From Porphyromonadaceae bacterium UBA7176 (GTDB taxonomy: Bacteria > Bacteroidota > Bacteroidia > Bacteroidales > Muribaculaceae): a stretch of DNA of 15,207 nucleotides. The stretch spans positions 38,757-53,963 of the forward strand of contig DKVO01000002.1 in NCBI GenBank assembly GCA_002491245.1, in the 5' to 3' direction. Under the pieces are notes generated by a model. That model was not told where the DNA came from, ran no database searches, and saw only the letters and a program-made list of their open reading frames with translations. Position 1 is the stretch's first letter. Every line of letters begins with the position of its first letter. Position numbers and translations under genes: made by a program. This document shows, in pieces, positions 1 to 6,507 of this stretch.

Positions 1-1
1 C

Positions 2-370
2 GGCGACCTCGCCTCGAAGCTCACACACCCCAAATTCGTCAAGAAAAAGATTTACCATGTGTGGTGCGACCGCGATATCAGCGAAGACGACATGCAGCGC
101 ATCGCCGACGGTATCGAACTTGAAGACGGACCTATCCACGCCGACGCCATAAGCTACGCCACCGAGACCGACCGCAACCAGGCCGGCATTGAGATCCACT
201 CGGGCCGCAACCGCATCGTGCGCCGCATCTTCGAATCGCTCGGCTATCATGTCGTCAAACTCGACCGTGTATACTTCGCCGGACTCACCAAAAAGAACCT
301 TTCGCGTGGCCGCTGGCGCTACCTCACCCAGGAAGAGGTGAACTACCTCAAAATGGGTTCGTTCGAATAA
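2..370 (+). CDS. rluB: 23S rRNA pseudouridine synthase, RluB/RsuA family (3' end only)
   Basis: This is the C-terminal part of an RluB/RsuA-type pseudouridine synthase, which isomerises a specific uridine in ribosomal RNA in the cytoplasm. The frame is open from base 2 to the TAA at 368-370, so the true start and the catalytic Asp lie upstream of the window. The visible part begins with the family pattern GDLASKLTHP followed by lysine-rich KKKIYHVW. Later come SGRNRIVRR and a hydrophobic LGYHVVKLDRV, the conserved C-terminal segment that packs against RNA in this family. The end, GRWRYLTQEEV, is also typical (L-x-R/G-x-R/W-x-L-T-x-E-E). A GTG at 59 is an internal codon, not a start. RluB is the likelier assignment over RsuA or RluE because Bacteroidota genes of this type usually belong to that group, but the short fragment does not settle it. 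Confidence 0.85.
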   Translation, partial: GDLASKLTHPKFVKKKIYHVWCDRDISEDDMQRIADGIELEDGPIHADAISYATETDRNQAGIEIHSGRNRIVRRIFESLGYHVVKLDRVYFAGLTKKNLSRGRWRYLTQEEVNYLKMGSFE

Positions 371-393
371 GCAGCAACGCTATCATGCATAAA

Positions 394-429
394 TTAGGGT
401 CTTTAAGGCATATGCCTTAAAGACCCTAA
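394..429 (+). terminator. Perfect 36-bp palindrome between rluB and mfd
   Basis: Each arm is 18 nt: TTAGGGTCTTTAAGGCAT, followed directly by its reverse complement. In RNA this gives a stem of about 16 bp closed by a 4-nt loop. There is no U-tract on the plus strand (the next bases are aactctacc), and only TTT follows on the minus strand. It starts 23 nt after the rluB stop and ends 19 nt before the mfd ATG. The best reading is a rluB terminator or RNA-end stabiliser. It could also be a dimeric-protein operator or a 5' leader hairpin of mfd. Confidence 0.6.
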
Positions 430-448
430 AACTCTACCTCCAAGCCCG

Positions 449-3400
449 ATGCATATCCAAGATCTCGAAAACATTCTCGCCGGAGCAGCACGTAGAAAGG
501 CGCTCAAAGCCCTCGTCGGCAAGCCTGGCGCCATCGTCACCGGCCTGGCCGGCTCTTCGGCCGCCATAATGCTCGCCGCCATACCCCGTCGCGGCAACGC
601 ACCCCTCGTCGTTGTAGGCGACAATCTCGACGACGCCGGATACCTCTTCTTCGACCTCTCGCGCATAGCAGGCGAAGACAAGGTGCTTTTCCTGCCATCG
701 GGCTTCAAGCGCGACATCAAATATGGCCAGCCCGACGCTCCAAACCAAATCCTGCGCACCGAGACTCTGCGACGCATCGCCACTGGCGACGCTCCTTTTG
801 TGGTCACATATCCCGAGGCACTTGCCGAGACTGTCGCATCGAAAGAAGAGCTTGACAAGCGCACCCGGCATCTGGCCAAAGGAATGGAGACCGATATGCA
901 CGACCTCGCCCACTGGCTCCGCGACAACGGTTTCCGCGAGGTAGACTTTGTATACGAACCGGGGCAGTACTCCATCCGTGGCTCCATCTTCGATATTTTC
1001 GCATACTCGGCAGAACAGCCCCTGCGTTTCGATTTCTTCGGCGACGAGATAGACTCGATACGTTCTTTCGATGTCGAGACCCAGCTGTCGGACCGCAAAC
1101 TCGACCAGGCCGACATCACCGCCGAAACCGGCGGAGCATCCACTCTGCTCAGCCTGCTCGACTTCATACCGCAGGAGTCAGTGATCGCGATGCGCAACGA
1201 GAACTACACCCTGGAGCGCATCAAAGCCATAGCCGAGACAGGAATATCGGCCATGACGCTGCTCACAGAAGACGGCGACGCTGATGCGATGGAAGCAGTT
1301 GTCGACGCCGACACATTCTCGCGACGTCTCGATTCATTCTCACGGATAGGATTTACGGCAGCCAAGCCGGGCGACGCCGACGGTGTACCTGTCAAGAAAC
1401 GTGGCGCGGCGGTGATCAATTTCGACTGCTCACCACAGGGCATCTACCACAAGAATTTCGACCTCATCGCCGACTCGTTCACCCGGTTCAGGAGCGAAGG
1501 CTACCGCCTGCTCATCCTCTCCGACAACGCGAAGCAATTCGACCGTCTGCGCGAGATTTTCGCCGACCGTGGCGACAAAATCGATTTTGAGGCAGTCGAA
1601 GGCACTCTTCACGAAGGGTTTATCGACCACGACAGCAAAATCTGCGTCTTCACCGACCACCAGATTTTCGACCGTTTCCACAAATATACCCTCAAGAGCG
1701 ACCGCGCCCGTTCGGGCAAACTGGCACTTTCGCTCAAAGAGCTCGGGCAGATTGAGGTGGGCGACTATATCGTGCATCTCGACCACGGCGTGGGCAAATT
1801 CGCCGGCCTGCTGCGCACAAATGTCAACGGCAAGATGCAGGAGGTCATAAAACTCGTCTACGACAACAACGACATACTCTTCGTCTCTATCCATGCCCTC
1901 CACAAGCTCGCCAAATACCGCGGCAAGGAAGGTGTACCGCCCAAAATCAACCGTATCGGCGGCGGACAGTGGCAGAAGATGAAAGACCGCACCAAGAGCA
2001 AGCTCAAGGATATCGCGCGCGACCTCATCCGCCTCTACGCTGCCCGTCAGCAGGAAAAAGGATTCGCATTCTCGCCCGACTCATACATGCAGCATGAGCT
2101 TGAGGCATCGTTTATCTATGAGGATACCCCCGACCAGCTCTCTGCCACACAGGCCGTGAAAGCCGATATGGAGAGCGGCCGGCCGATGGACCGTCTAATC
2201 TGCGGCGATGTTGGCTTCGGCAAAACCGAGATTGCCGTCAGGGCTGCGTTCAAAGCGGCCTCCGACAGCAAACAGGTGGCGGTGCTCGTACCCACCACAG
2301 TGCTCGCCTACCAGCACTACCACACGTTCAAAGACCGTCTGGCCGAGTTTCCGGTCCGTGTCGAATATCTCTCGAGGGCACGGTCGGCAAAAGATACCAA
2401 GGCCATACTCGCCGACCTCGAGGCCGGAAAAATCGATATCATCGTAGGCACCCATAAACTCATCGGCAAGAGCGTTAAATTCAAGGACCTCGGGCTGCTG
2501 ATTGTCGACGAGGAGCAGAAATTCGGCGTCGGCGTCAAGGAGAAGCTCAGAAGCCTCAAGGTCAATATCGACACCCTCACCATGAGCGCCACTCCGATAC
2601 CGCGCACCTTGCAGTTCTCGCTCATGGGCGCACGTGAGATCTCTACCATCGCCACCCCACCGCCCAACCGCTACCCGATCATCACCTCGGTCGACGCCTT
2701 GTGCGACGATGTTGTGGCCGAGGCCATAAACTTCGAGCTCGCACGCAACGGGCAGGTATTTTTCGTCAATCCCCGTATCGAAGGTCTCTACGACCTCGAA
2801 GCGATGATCAAACGCCTCGTACCTGATGCCCGTACGGTTGTGGCGCACGGACAGATGCCCCCAGAGAAACTTGAGAAGACCATCAACGATTTCTCGGCGC
2901 ACGACTACGACATACTCCTTGCCACCAGTATCATCGAGAGCGGTATCGACATGCCTAACGTCAACACCATCATCATCAACGACGCCCACAAGTTCGGTCT
3001 GAGCGAGCTCCACCAGCTCCGTGGCCGCGTGGGCCGCAGCTCGCGCAAAGCGTTCTGCTACCTGATGGTACCACCGGGCGTGCCACTGACTCCGGAGGCC
3101 CGTCGCCGTCTCCAGGCCATAGAGAGTTTCAGCGACCTTGGTTCGGGCATCCACATCGCTATGCAGGATCTCGATATCCGTGGTGCCGGCAACCTGCTCG
3201 GCGCCGAGCAGAGCGGATTTATCGCCGACCTTGGCTATGAAACATATCAGAAAATATTGAAAGAGGCTGTCCTCGAGCTCCATAACGAGGAGTTTGCCGA
3301 CACCGACCTTGCCAAGACCGACACACAACAAGACTTCGTGGCCGACTGTGTGATAGAGAGCGATCTCGAACTGCTGCTACCGTTCAACTATGTGCCACAG

Positions 3401-3805
3401 GAGAGCGAACGAATTGCCCTCTACCAGGAACTCGACAGCATAGAGCGCGACGACCAGCTCCAGGCCTTCGAAGAGCGTCTGCGCGACCGCTTCGGACGCA
3501 TACCCGAGGCAGCCAAGGAACTACTCCGGGTGCCCCGGCTGAGAGCCTTGGCGCGCAGGTTGGGCATAGAGAAACTGGTGCTCAAACAAGGGCAGATGTA
3601 TACACACTTCGTCAGCGACGACAACAAGGCATACTACCGCTCGCCGATGTTCGGACGTATGCTCTCGTATCTTCAGATCAACCCTCGGCGCGTTACTCCC
3701 CGTGAGCGCAACGGACGCCGCAGTTTCATATTCTCGGGCGTAGACACCGTCTCCGATGCTGTAGCTATCCTCGACAATATACTTCTCCTGCCCGTGGTGG
3801 AGTAA
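449..3805 (+). CDS. mfd: Transcription-repair coupling factor Mfd
   Basis: Mfd is an ATP-driven DNA translocase that pushes stalled RNA polymerase off damaged template and recruits UvrA. The 1118-residue length is normal for the family. A UvrB-like N-terminal region covers roughly residues 1-350. The CarD/RID-type polymerase-binding domain lies around 434-500, with the pattern GDYIVHLDHGVGKF (G438 onward). The helicase core has Walker A GDVGFGKT (586-593, Lys592), the DEEQ box at 687-690, SATPIPRTL (motif III) and the motif VI stretch QLRGRVGR. The C-terminal TRCF domain follows from about residue 960. The ATG at 449 is supported because family-like sequence (DLENILAG...) starts immediately after it. 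No separate promoter is evident in the 19 bases after the palindrome, so transcription probably enters from upstream through the hairpin. No terminator is visible after the stop. Confidence 0.97.
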   Translation: MHIQDLENILAGAARRKALKALVGKPGAIVTGLAGSSAAIMLAAIPRRGNAPLVVVGDNLDDAGYLFFDLSRIAGEDKVLFLPSGFKRDIKYGQPDAPNQILRTETLRRIATGDAPFVVTYPEALAETVASKEELDKRTRHLAKGMETDMHDLAHWLRDNGFREVDFVYEPGQYSIRGSIFDIFAYSAEQPLRFDFFGDEIDSIRSFDVETQLSDRKLDQADITAETGGASTLLSLLDFIPQESVIAMRNENYTLERIKAIAETGISAMTLLTEDGDADAMEAVVDADTFSRRLDSFSRIGFTAAKPGDADGVPVKKRGAAVINFDCSPQGIYHKNFDLIADSFTRFRSEGYRLLILSDNAKQFDRLREIFADRGDKIDFEAVEGTLHEGFIDHDSKICVFTDHQIFDRFHKYTLKSDRARSGKLALSLKELGQIEVGDYIVHLDHGVGKFAGLLRTNVNGKMQEVIKLVYDNNDILFVSIHALHKLAKYRGKEGVPPKINRIGGGQWQKMKDRTKSKLKDIARDLIRLYAARQQEKGFAFSPDSYMQHELEASFIYEDTPDQLSATQAVKADMESGRPMDRLICGDVGFGKTEIAVRAAFKAASDSKQVAVLVPTTVLAYQHYHTFKDRLAEFPVRVEYLSRARSAKDTKAILADLEAGKIDIIVGTHKLIGKSVKFKDLGLLIVDEEQKFGVGVKEKLRSLKVNIDTLTMSATPIPRTLQFSLMGAREISTIATPPPNRYPIITSVDALCDDVVAEAINFELARNGQVFFVNPRIEGLYDLEAMIKRLVPDARTVVAHGQMPPEKLEKTINDFSAHDYDILLATSIIESGIDMPNVNTIIINDAHKFGLSELHQLRGRVGRSSRKAFCYLMVPPGVPLTPEARRRLQAIESFSDLGSGIHIAMQDLDIRGAGNLLGAEQSGFIADLGYETYQKILKEAVLELHNEEFADTDLAKTDTQQDFVADCVIESDLELLLPFNYVPQESERIALYQELDSIERDDQLQAFEERLRDRFGRIPEAAKELLRVPRLRALARRLGIEKLVLKQGQMYTHFVSDDNKAYYRSPMFGRMLSYLQINPRRVTPRERNGRRSFIFSGVDTVSDAVAILDNILLLPVVE

Positions 3806-3828
3806 GTATGTGGTGAGAATTAGTTAAA

Positions 3829-3836
3829 TATATTAG
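3829..3836 (+). promoter_or_regulatory. Possible -7 box for the GH36-like gene
   Basis: TATATTAG fits the Bacteroidota -7 pattern TAnnTTTG except for one base and lies 33 nt before the ATG at 3870. No TTTG -33 box stands at the usual 19-21 nt spacing. The 64-base gap after mfd otherwise holds only AT-rich sequence, so this is the best candidate but weak. Confidence 0.25.
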
Positions 3837-3869
3837 CTTATCTATAAAACCTTTACCGACATCCGAACC

Positions 3870-6017
3870 ATGATTGAACACAAATCGCCATCCGTACCGG
3901 GACGTTTCAAATGCCTTCGCTTTACCCGTATCCTTGCCTTTGCGCTCTGCCTGCTGTCTATTCTGTGTGCCGAGGCATTCACCGTGCATTACAACACCGA
4001 CATGAAACAGGCCGAAAAGCTCTTCGGAAGTATCTGCAACCCAGCCACAGTGCCTGTCAGTTTCAAGTACGGCGAAAAAGCATATACCGGTCTCAAAGAC
4101 CTGAGAGGACTTAATAAAACGGTATCGACTACTGCGACCGGGCGCGAAGTGAACATCTCAGGTATGTTAGGCCAAGATGTAAGAGTGGAGCTCGAGGGTG
4201 CTTTCAATAAGGAATTCGGCGAGGTGGAGTACACTTTGTATTTCACAAATACAGGAAAGGAAACCAGCAAGCCGATCTCAGACCTGGTGTCGATAGACCG
4301 CTGTTTTTCAGGCAAAAATCCGCTGGTCCGCGGATGCTATGGCGACCACGGCCATCAATACGCACCCTACAGTATCGACCTGGGCCGCGACGATGGTTCT
4401 TTCGAATCGACAGGGGGCCGCGCCACACACGGTTGCTTCCCTTATTTCGACCTTGTCCACGGCTCCGGCGGCACTCTCATAGCTCTGGGCTGGGGCGGCA
4501 CGTGGAAAGCCGATTTCAAGAGCAAGGGAGGCTCGACCAGACTTGTGGCATCGAACTGCACCGGGCTCAATACCGTGCTGAAACCCGGCGAAACTATCCG
4601 GACAGCCCTTGTGGTAATGCTGCCCTACACCACCCGTGACGAGGCCGGAGCATGGAACTTATGGCGCGCATGGTTCACCAAATACAACATGCCCAAGGCT
4701 GATGCTTCAGGGGCATTGCTGAAACCCTTCTCCACCACCTGCTTTGCCGGAGACACCGGCCTACCAAACTCTGACGGAAGTATTTCAGAGCGCTTCTATA
4801 CCTGGCGCCGTACACTTGATCGCCTTGTGTATGAAGACACCAAGCCCGACTTCCGTTGGTTTGACGCCGGGTGGTATTTCGACCCCGAAGGCAATTCGCC
4901 ATCGAAAGACTGGTGGGGAACCGTAGGCTCATGGGAGCTGGATACTATAAAATGGCCGGGAAAGACTTTCAGGGAGTCGAACGAAGCTTGCCATAAGGTA
5001 GGGATAAAGGTGCTGATGTGGTTCGAACCTGAGCGTGTGACCAATGTCGACGCCCTTGCCCGTAACTATGGATACCGACCCGAATGGGCAATATCGAACG
5101 GACATAATGTGATAACCAACAATCTCGGTGACAAAGACTGTCTGGCATGGACTCTCAACCGCATCATCAAGGTTATGGGAGAGAATGAAGTGGATATGTA
5201 CCGAGAGGACAACAACAGCGACCCTGCCACCACATGGCCGGCCAACGATGCCAAGGAGAGTGCCGAAATGGGTGCTCCCCGGACAGGTATCTCTGAAAAC
5301 CTCGGTATTCAGGGACACTATGCCCTCTGGGACGGCATCATCGATTTCTGCGCCCGAAACGGCAAATGCACGTTTGTAGACAACTGCGCCTCGGGCGGCG
5401 GACGAAACGACATCGAGTCGCTGCGCCGCAGTGTGCCTCTGCTCCGCAGCGATTCCGACCGGTCGACATCGGCCTTGCGCCTGGCAATGACCTCGACATT
5501 CAACAAGTGGGTTCCGTTCTGCGGCTCGTCGACCAAAGAGTCGGTCCATGAGCTTGAGGCCGGAGAGAGGGGCGGAGCATCGTCGTATGTGACCCGTGCA
5601 TCGTGGCTCCCGTCATACAACATCAGCGAATGCTATACCCACGACGAGACCATGAACTATGACCGGCTGCGCAAGAACTATGGCGAGTGGCGCAGATATT
5701 CGCACCTACTTCTCAAAGACTTCTATGTACTGACCCCTCTCCACAGCAAGGACCAGACCGATATGTGGACTGTCTTCGCATACCACGACCAAGCCTCGGA
5801 TGAAGCTGTGGTGCTGACCTTCCGCCAGGAAACTTGTCCGGAGAGCGATTTCACCGTCTGCCTGCCATTTGCCGACCCCGACGCAAGCTACACAATCATG
5901 AATGAGGACACTCAGGAGAGCTTTGAACTGACCGGCCGAAACCTTGCAACAGGGGGCTATACAGTACACTCAACCGGTCCTCGCTTTTCGGCCGTTTGGC
6001 ATGTGACTCGCAAGTAG
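3870..6017 (+). CDS. Secreted GH36-like alpha-galactosidase family protein
   Basis: This 715-residue protein resembles glycoside hydrolase family 36 (clan GH-D), retaining enzymes that cleave alpha-galactosides or alpha-GalNAc. Arg-rich residues 12-18 and a hydrophobic stretch (about 19-34) end in AEA, a signal peptidase I site, so export to the periplasm is expected. LSILC is a poor lipobox. An N-terminal beta-sandwich (about 35-300) precedes a TIM barrel starting near FRWFDAGWYFD. Later barrel landmarks are VLMWFEPERV, MYREDNN (probable nucleophile Asp447), CASGGGRND and LRSDSD (probable acid/base Asp528). The usual GH36 nucleophile context is KWD-x-N; here it is RED-N-N, so the Trp before the nucleophile is Glu. 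The acid/base context also lacks the usual Trp. Specificity may therefore differ from classic melibiase. It follows mfd by 64 bp and appears to be a single-gene unit. Family membership is fairly secure; the substrate is unknown. Confidence 0.85.
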   Translation: MIEHKSPSVPGRFKCLRFTRILAFALCLLSILCAEAFTVHYNTDMKQAEKLFGSICNPATVPVSFKYGEKAYTGLKDLRGLNKTVSTTATGREVNISGMLGQDVRVELEGAFNKEFGEVEYTLYFTNTGKETSKPISDLVSIDRCFSGKNPLVRGCYGDHGHQYAPYSIDLGRDDGSFESTGGRATHGCFPYFDLVHGSGGTLIALGWGGTWKADFKSKGGSTRLVASNCTGLNTVLKPGETIRTALVVMLPYTTRDEAGAWNLWRAWFTKYNMPKADASGALLKPFSTTCFAGDTGLPNSDGSISERFYTWRRTLDRLVYEDTKPDFRWFDAGWYFDPEGNSPSKDWWGTVGSWELDTIKWPGKTFRESNEACHKVGIKVLMWFEPERVTNVDALARNYGYRPEWAISNGHNVITNNLGDKDCLAWTLNRIIKVMGENEVDMYREDNNSDPATTWPANDAKESAEMGAPRTGISENLGIQGHYALWDGIIDFCARNGKCTFVDNCASGGGRNDIESLRRSVPLLRSDSDRSTSALRLAMTSTFNKWVPFCGSSTKESVHELEAGERGGASSYVTRASWLPSYNISECYTHDETMNYDRLRKNYGEWRRYSHLLLKDFYVLTPLHSKDQTDMWTVFAYHDQASDEAVVLTFRQETCPESDFTVCLPFADPDASYTIMNEDTQESFELTGRNLATGGYTVHSTGPRFSAVWHVTRK

Positions 6018-6019
6018 TA

Positions 6020-6041
6020 AAATACCAGTACGCTGTGATTT
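6020..6041 (+). promoter_or_regulatory. Operator-like palindrome O1 (degenerate)
   Basis: AAATACCA, six bases, TGTGATTT. The right half is identical to the right halves of O2 and O3; the left half matches 6 of 8 bases. It begins two bases after the stop codon of the preceding GH36-like gene. Its centre is exactly 61 bp from that of O2, and this regular placement is the main reason to accept it. Confidence 0.6.
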
Positions 6042-6079
6042 TTGACTAAAAGAACCTCCGCTTAAATTCTAAAACCGCT

Positions 6080-6103
6080 AAAATCACAGCACGATGTGAT
6101 TTT
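6080..6103 (+). promoter_or_regulatory. Operator-like palindrome O2
   Basis: AAAATCACA, six-base spacer, TGTGATTTT: a perfect 9-bp inverted repeat. It ends one base before the -33 element of the regulator promoter. A dimeric HTH protein is the expected ligand, most simply the Xre-type product of the adjacent gene. The order TCACA-N6-TGTGA is the reverse of a CRP site (TGTGA-N6-TCACA). Confidence 0.75.
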
Positions 6104-6104
6104 G

Positions 6105-6136
6105 CTTGTAATTCTTCAACTTTATTCATATTTTTG
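6105..6136 (+). promoter_or_regulatory. Promoter of the HTH regulator gene
   Basis: The -7 box TATTTTTG (6129-6136) is a perfect TAnnTTTG. The -33 element CTTG (6105-6108) lies 20 bases upstream, the usual Bacteroidota spacing. Predicted transcription would begin near 6142, at the edge of O3. The promoter is thus enclosed by O2 and O3, which strongly suggests autorepression. Confidence 0.7.
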
Positions 6137-6141
6137 CGTTC

Positions 6142-6163
6142 AAATCACAGTTTATTGTGATTT
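6142..6163 (+). promoter_or_regulatory. Operator-like palindrome O3
   Basis: AAATCACA, six bases, TGTGATTT: a perfect 8-bp inverted repeat with the same spacer length as O2. Its centre is 61 bp after the O2 centre. It lies over the predicted transcription start and ends 10 bases before the regulator ATG at 6174, so binding here would block initiation. Confidence 0.75.
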
Positions 6164-6173
6164 TAGATGACAT

Positions 6174-6377
6174 ATGAACTACCAACAAATAGGAAGAACA
6201 ATACGGGACAGACGCAAGTCGCTCAACATCACACAGCCGATACTGGCAGCTTTAGCCGGCATCGGCATAAACACATTGGTGGCCATCGAGCGCGGCAGCG
6301 GCAACCCTAAGATAGAGACAATATTGGCTGTTCTCGACACTCTCGGACTCGAGTTTGATATAACCTTGAAAAACTGA
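6174..6377 (+). CDS. HipB-like Xre-family HTH transcriptional regulator
   Basis: This 67-residue protein is essentially one Xre/Cro-type helix-turn-helix domain. The pattern runs IGRTIRDRRKSLNITQ (helix 1), PILAALAGIGINTLVAIERG (helices 2-3, the recognition unit) and NPKIETILAVLDTLGLEFDI, the classic Xre end. The end of the protein is like the short HipB antitoxins that repress their own hipBA operon and neutralise the HipA kinase. Three matched palindromes and a promoter lie directly upstream, so autoregulation is likely. Five bases after its stop is a second ATG that begins like HipA but stops after 12 codons, so this appears to be an antitoxin left without its toxin. It could instead be a plain Xre repressor. 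The HTH assignment is firm; the HipB label rests on size, end sequence and the downstream stub. Confidence 0.85.
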   Translation: MNYQQIGRTIRDRRKSLNITQPILAALAGIGINTLVAIERGSGNPKIETILAVLDTLGLEFDITLKN

Positions 6378-6382
6378 TTGCC

Positions 6383-6421
6383 ATGCGTAAATGCAAAGTA
6401 TATATCAACAAAATAGAATGA
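6383..6421 (+). pseudogene. Probable hipA remnant (12 codons)
   Basis: ATG at 6383, five bases after the HTH stop, opens MRKCKVYINKIE and then meets TGA at 6419-6421. An M-R-K-x-K-V-Y-x-N start at this spacing is what the N-terminal beta-strand of HipA-type kinases looks like in Bacteroidota hipBA operons. Nothing HipA-like follows: the next bases up to 6507 are the pnp terminator. The fragment is too short to prove homology. The alternative is a chance mini-ORF. Confidence 0.5.
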
Positions 6422-6442
6422 TTTAGCACTGACGATGCTGAC

Positions 6443-6488
6443 AAAAATGAAGAGGGATATGACTGCCGGAGCTGTCATGTCCCTCTTC
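6443..6488 (-). terminator. Intrinsic terminator of pnp
   Basis: Read on the minus strand, GAAGAGGGACATGAC pairs with GTCATATCCCTCTTC (arms 6474-6488 and 6449-6463, one A-C mismatch, 10-nt loop) and is followed by A and then TTTTT. It lies 19 bases past the pnp stop. It would act weakly, if at all, on the plus strand because no T-run follows there. Confidence 0.9.
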
Positions 6489-6507
6489 AAGTTATGGGGT
6501 GTTTTGC

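Noticed and set aside
2195..3331. Minus-strand open frame of 378 codons opposite mfd
   Set aside because: It mirrors the conserved helicase core of mfd, has no recognisable motif and no promoter; it is a shadow of the real gene.
6020..6163. CRISPR-like array (repeats every 61 bp)
   Set aside because: Only short palindromic halves recur, there are three units, one is degenerate, and a promoter lies between them; this is operator architecture.
6020..6163. CRP/FNR binding sites
   Set aside because: The half-sites are in the opposite order from CRP sites (TCACA first), and an Xre-type gene directly downstream explains them better.
6422..6507. Further hipA coding sequence after the stop at 6421
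   Set aside because: Reading through gives residues that look acidic and HipA-like at first, but these bases are the stem-loop of the pnp terminator and contain no further HipA pattern.
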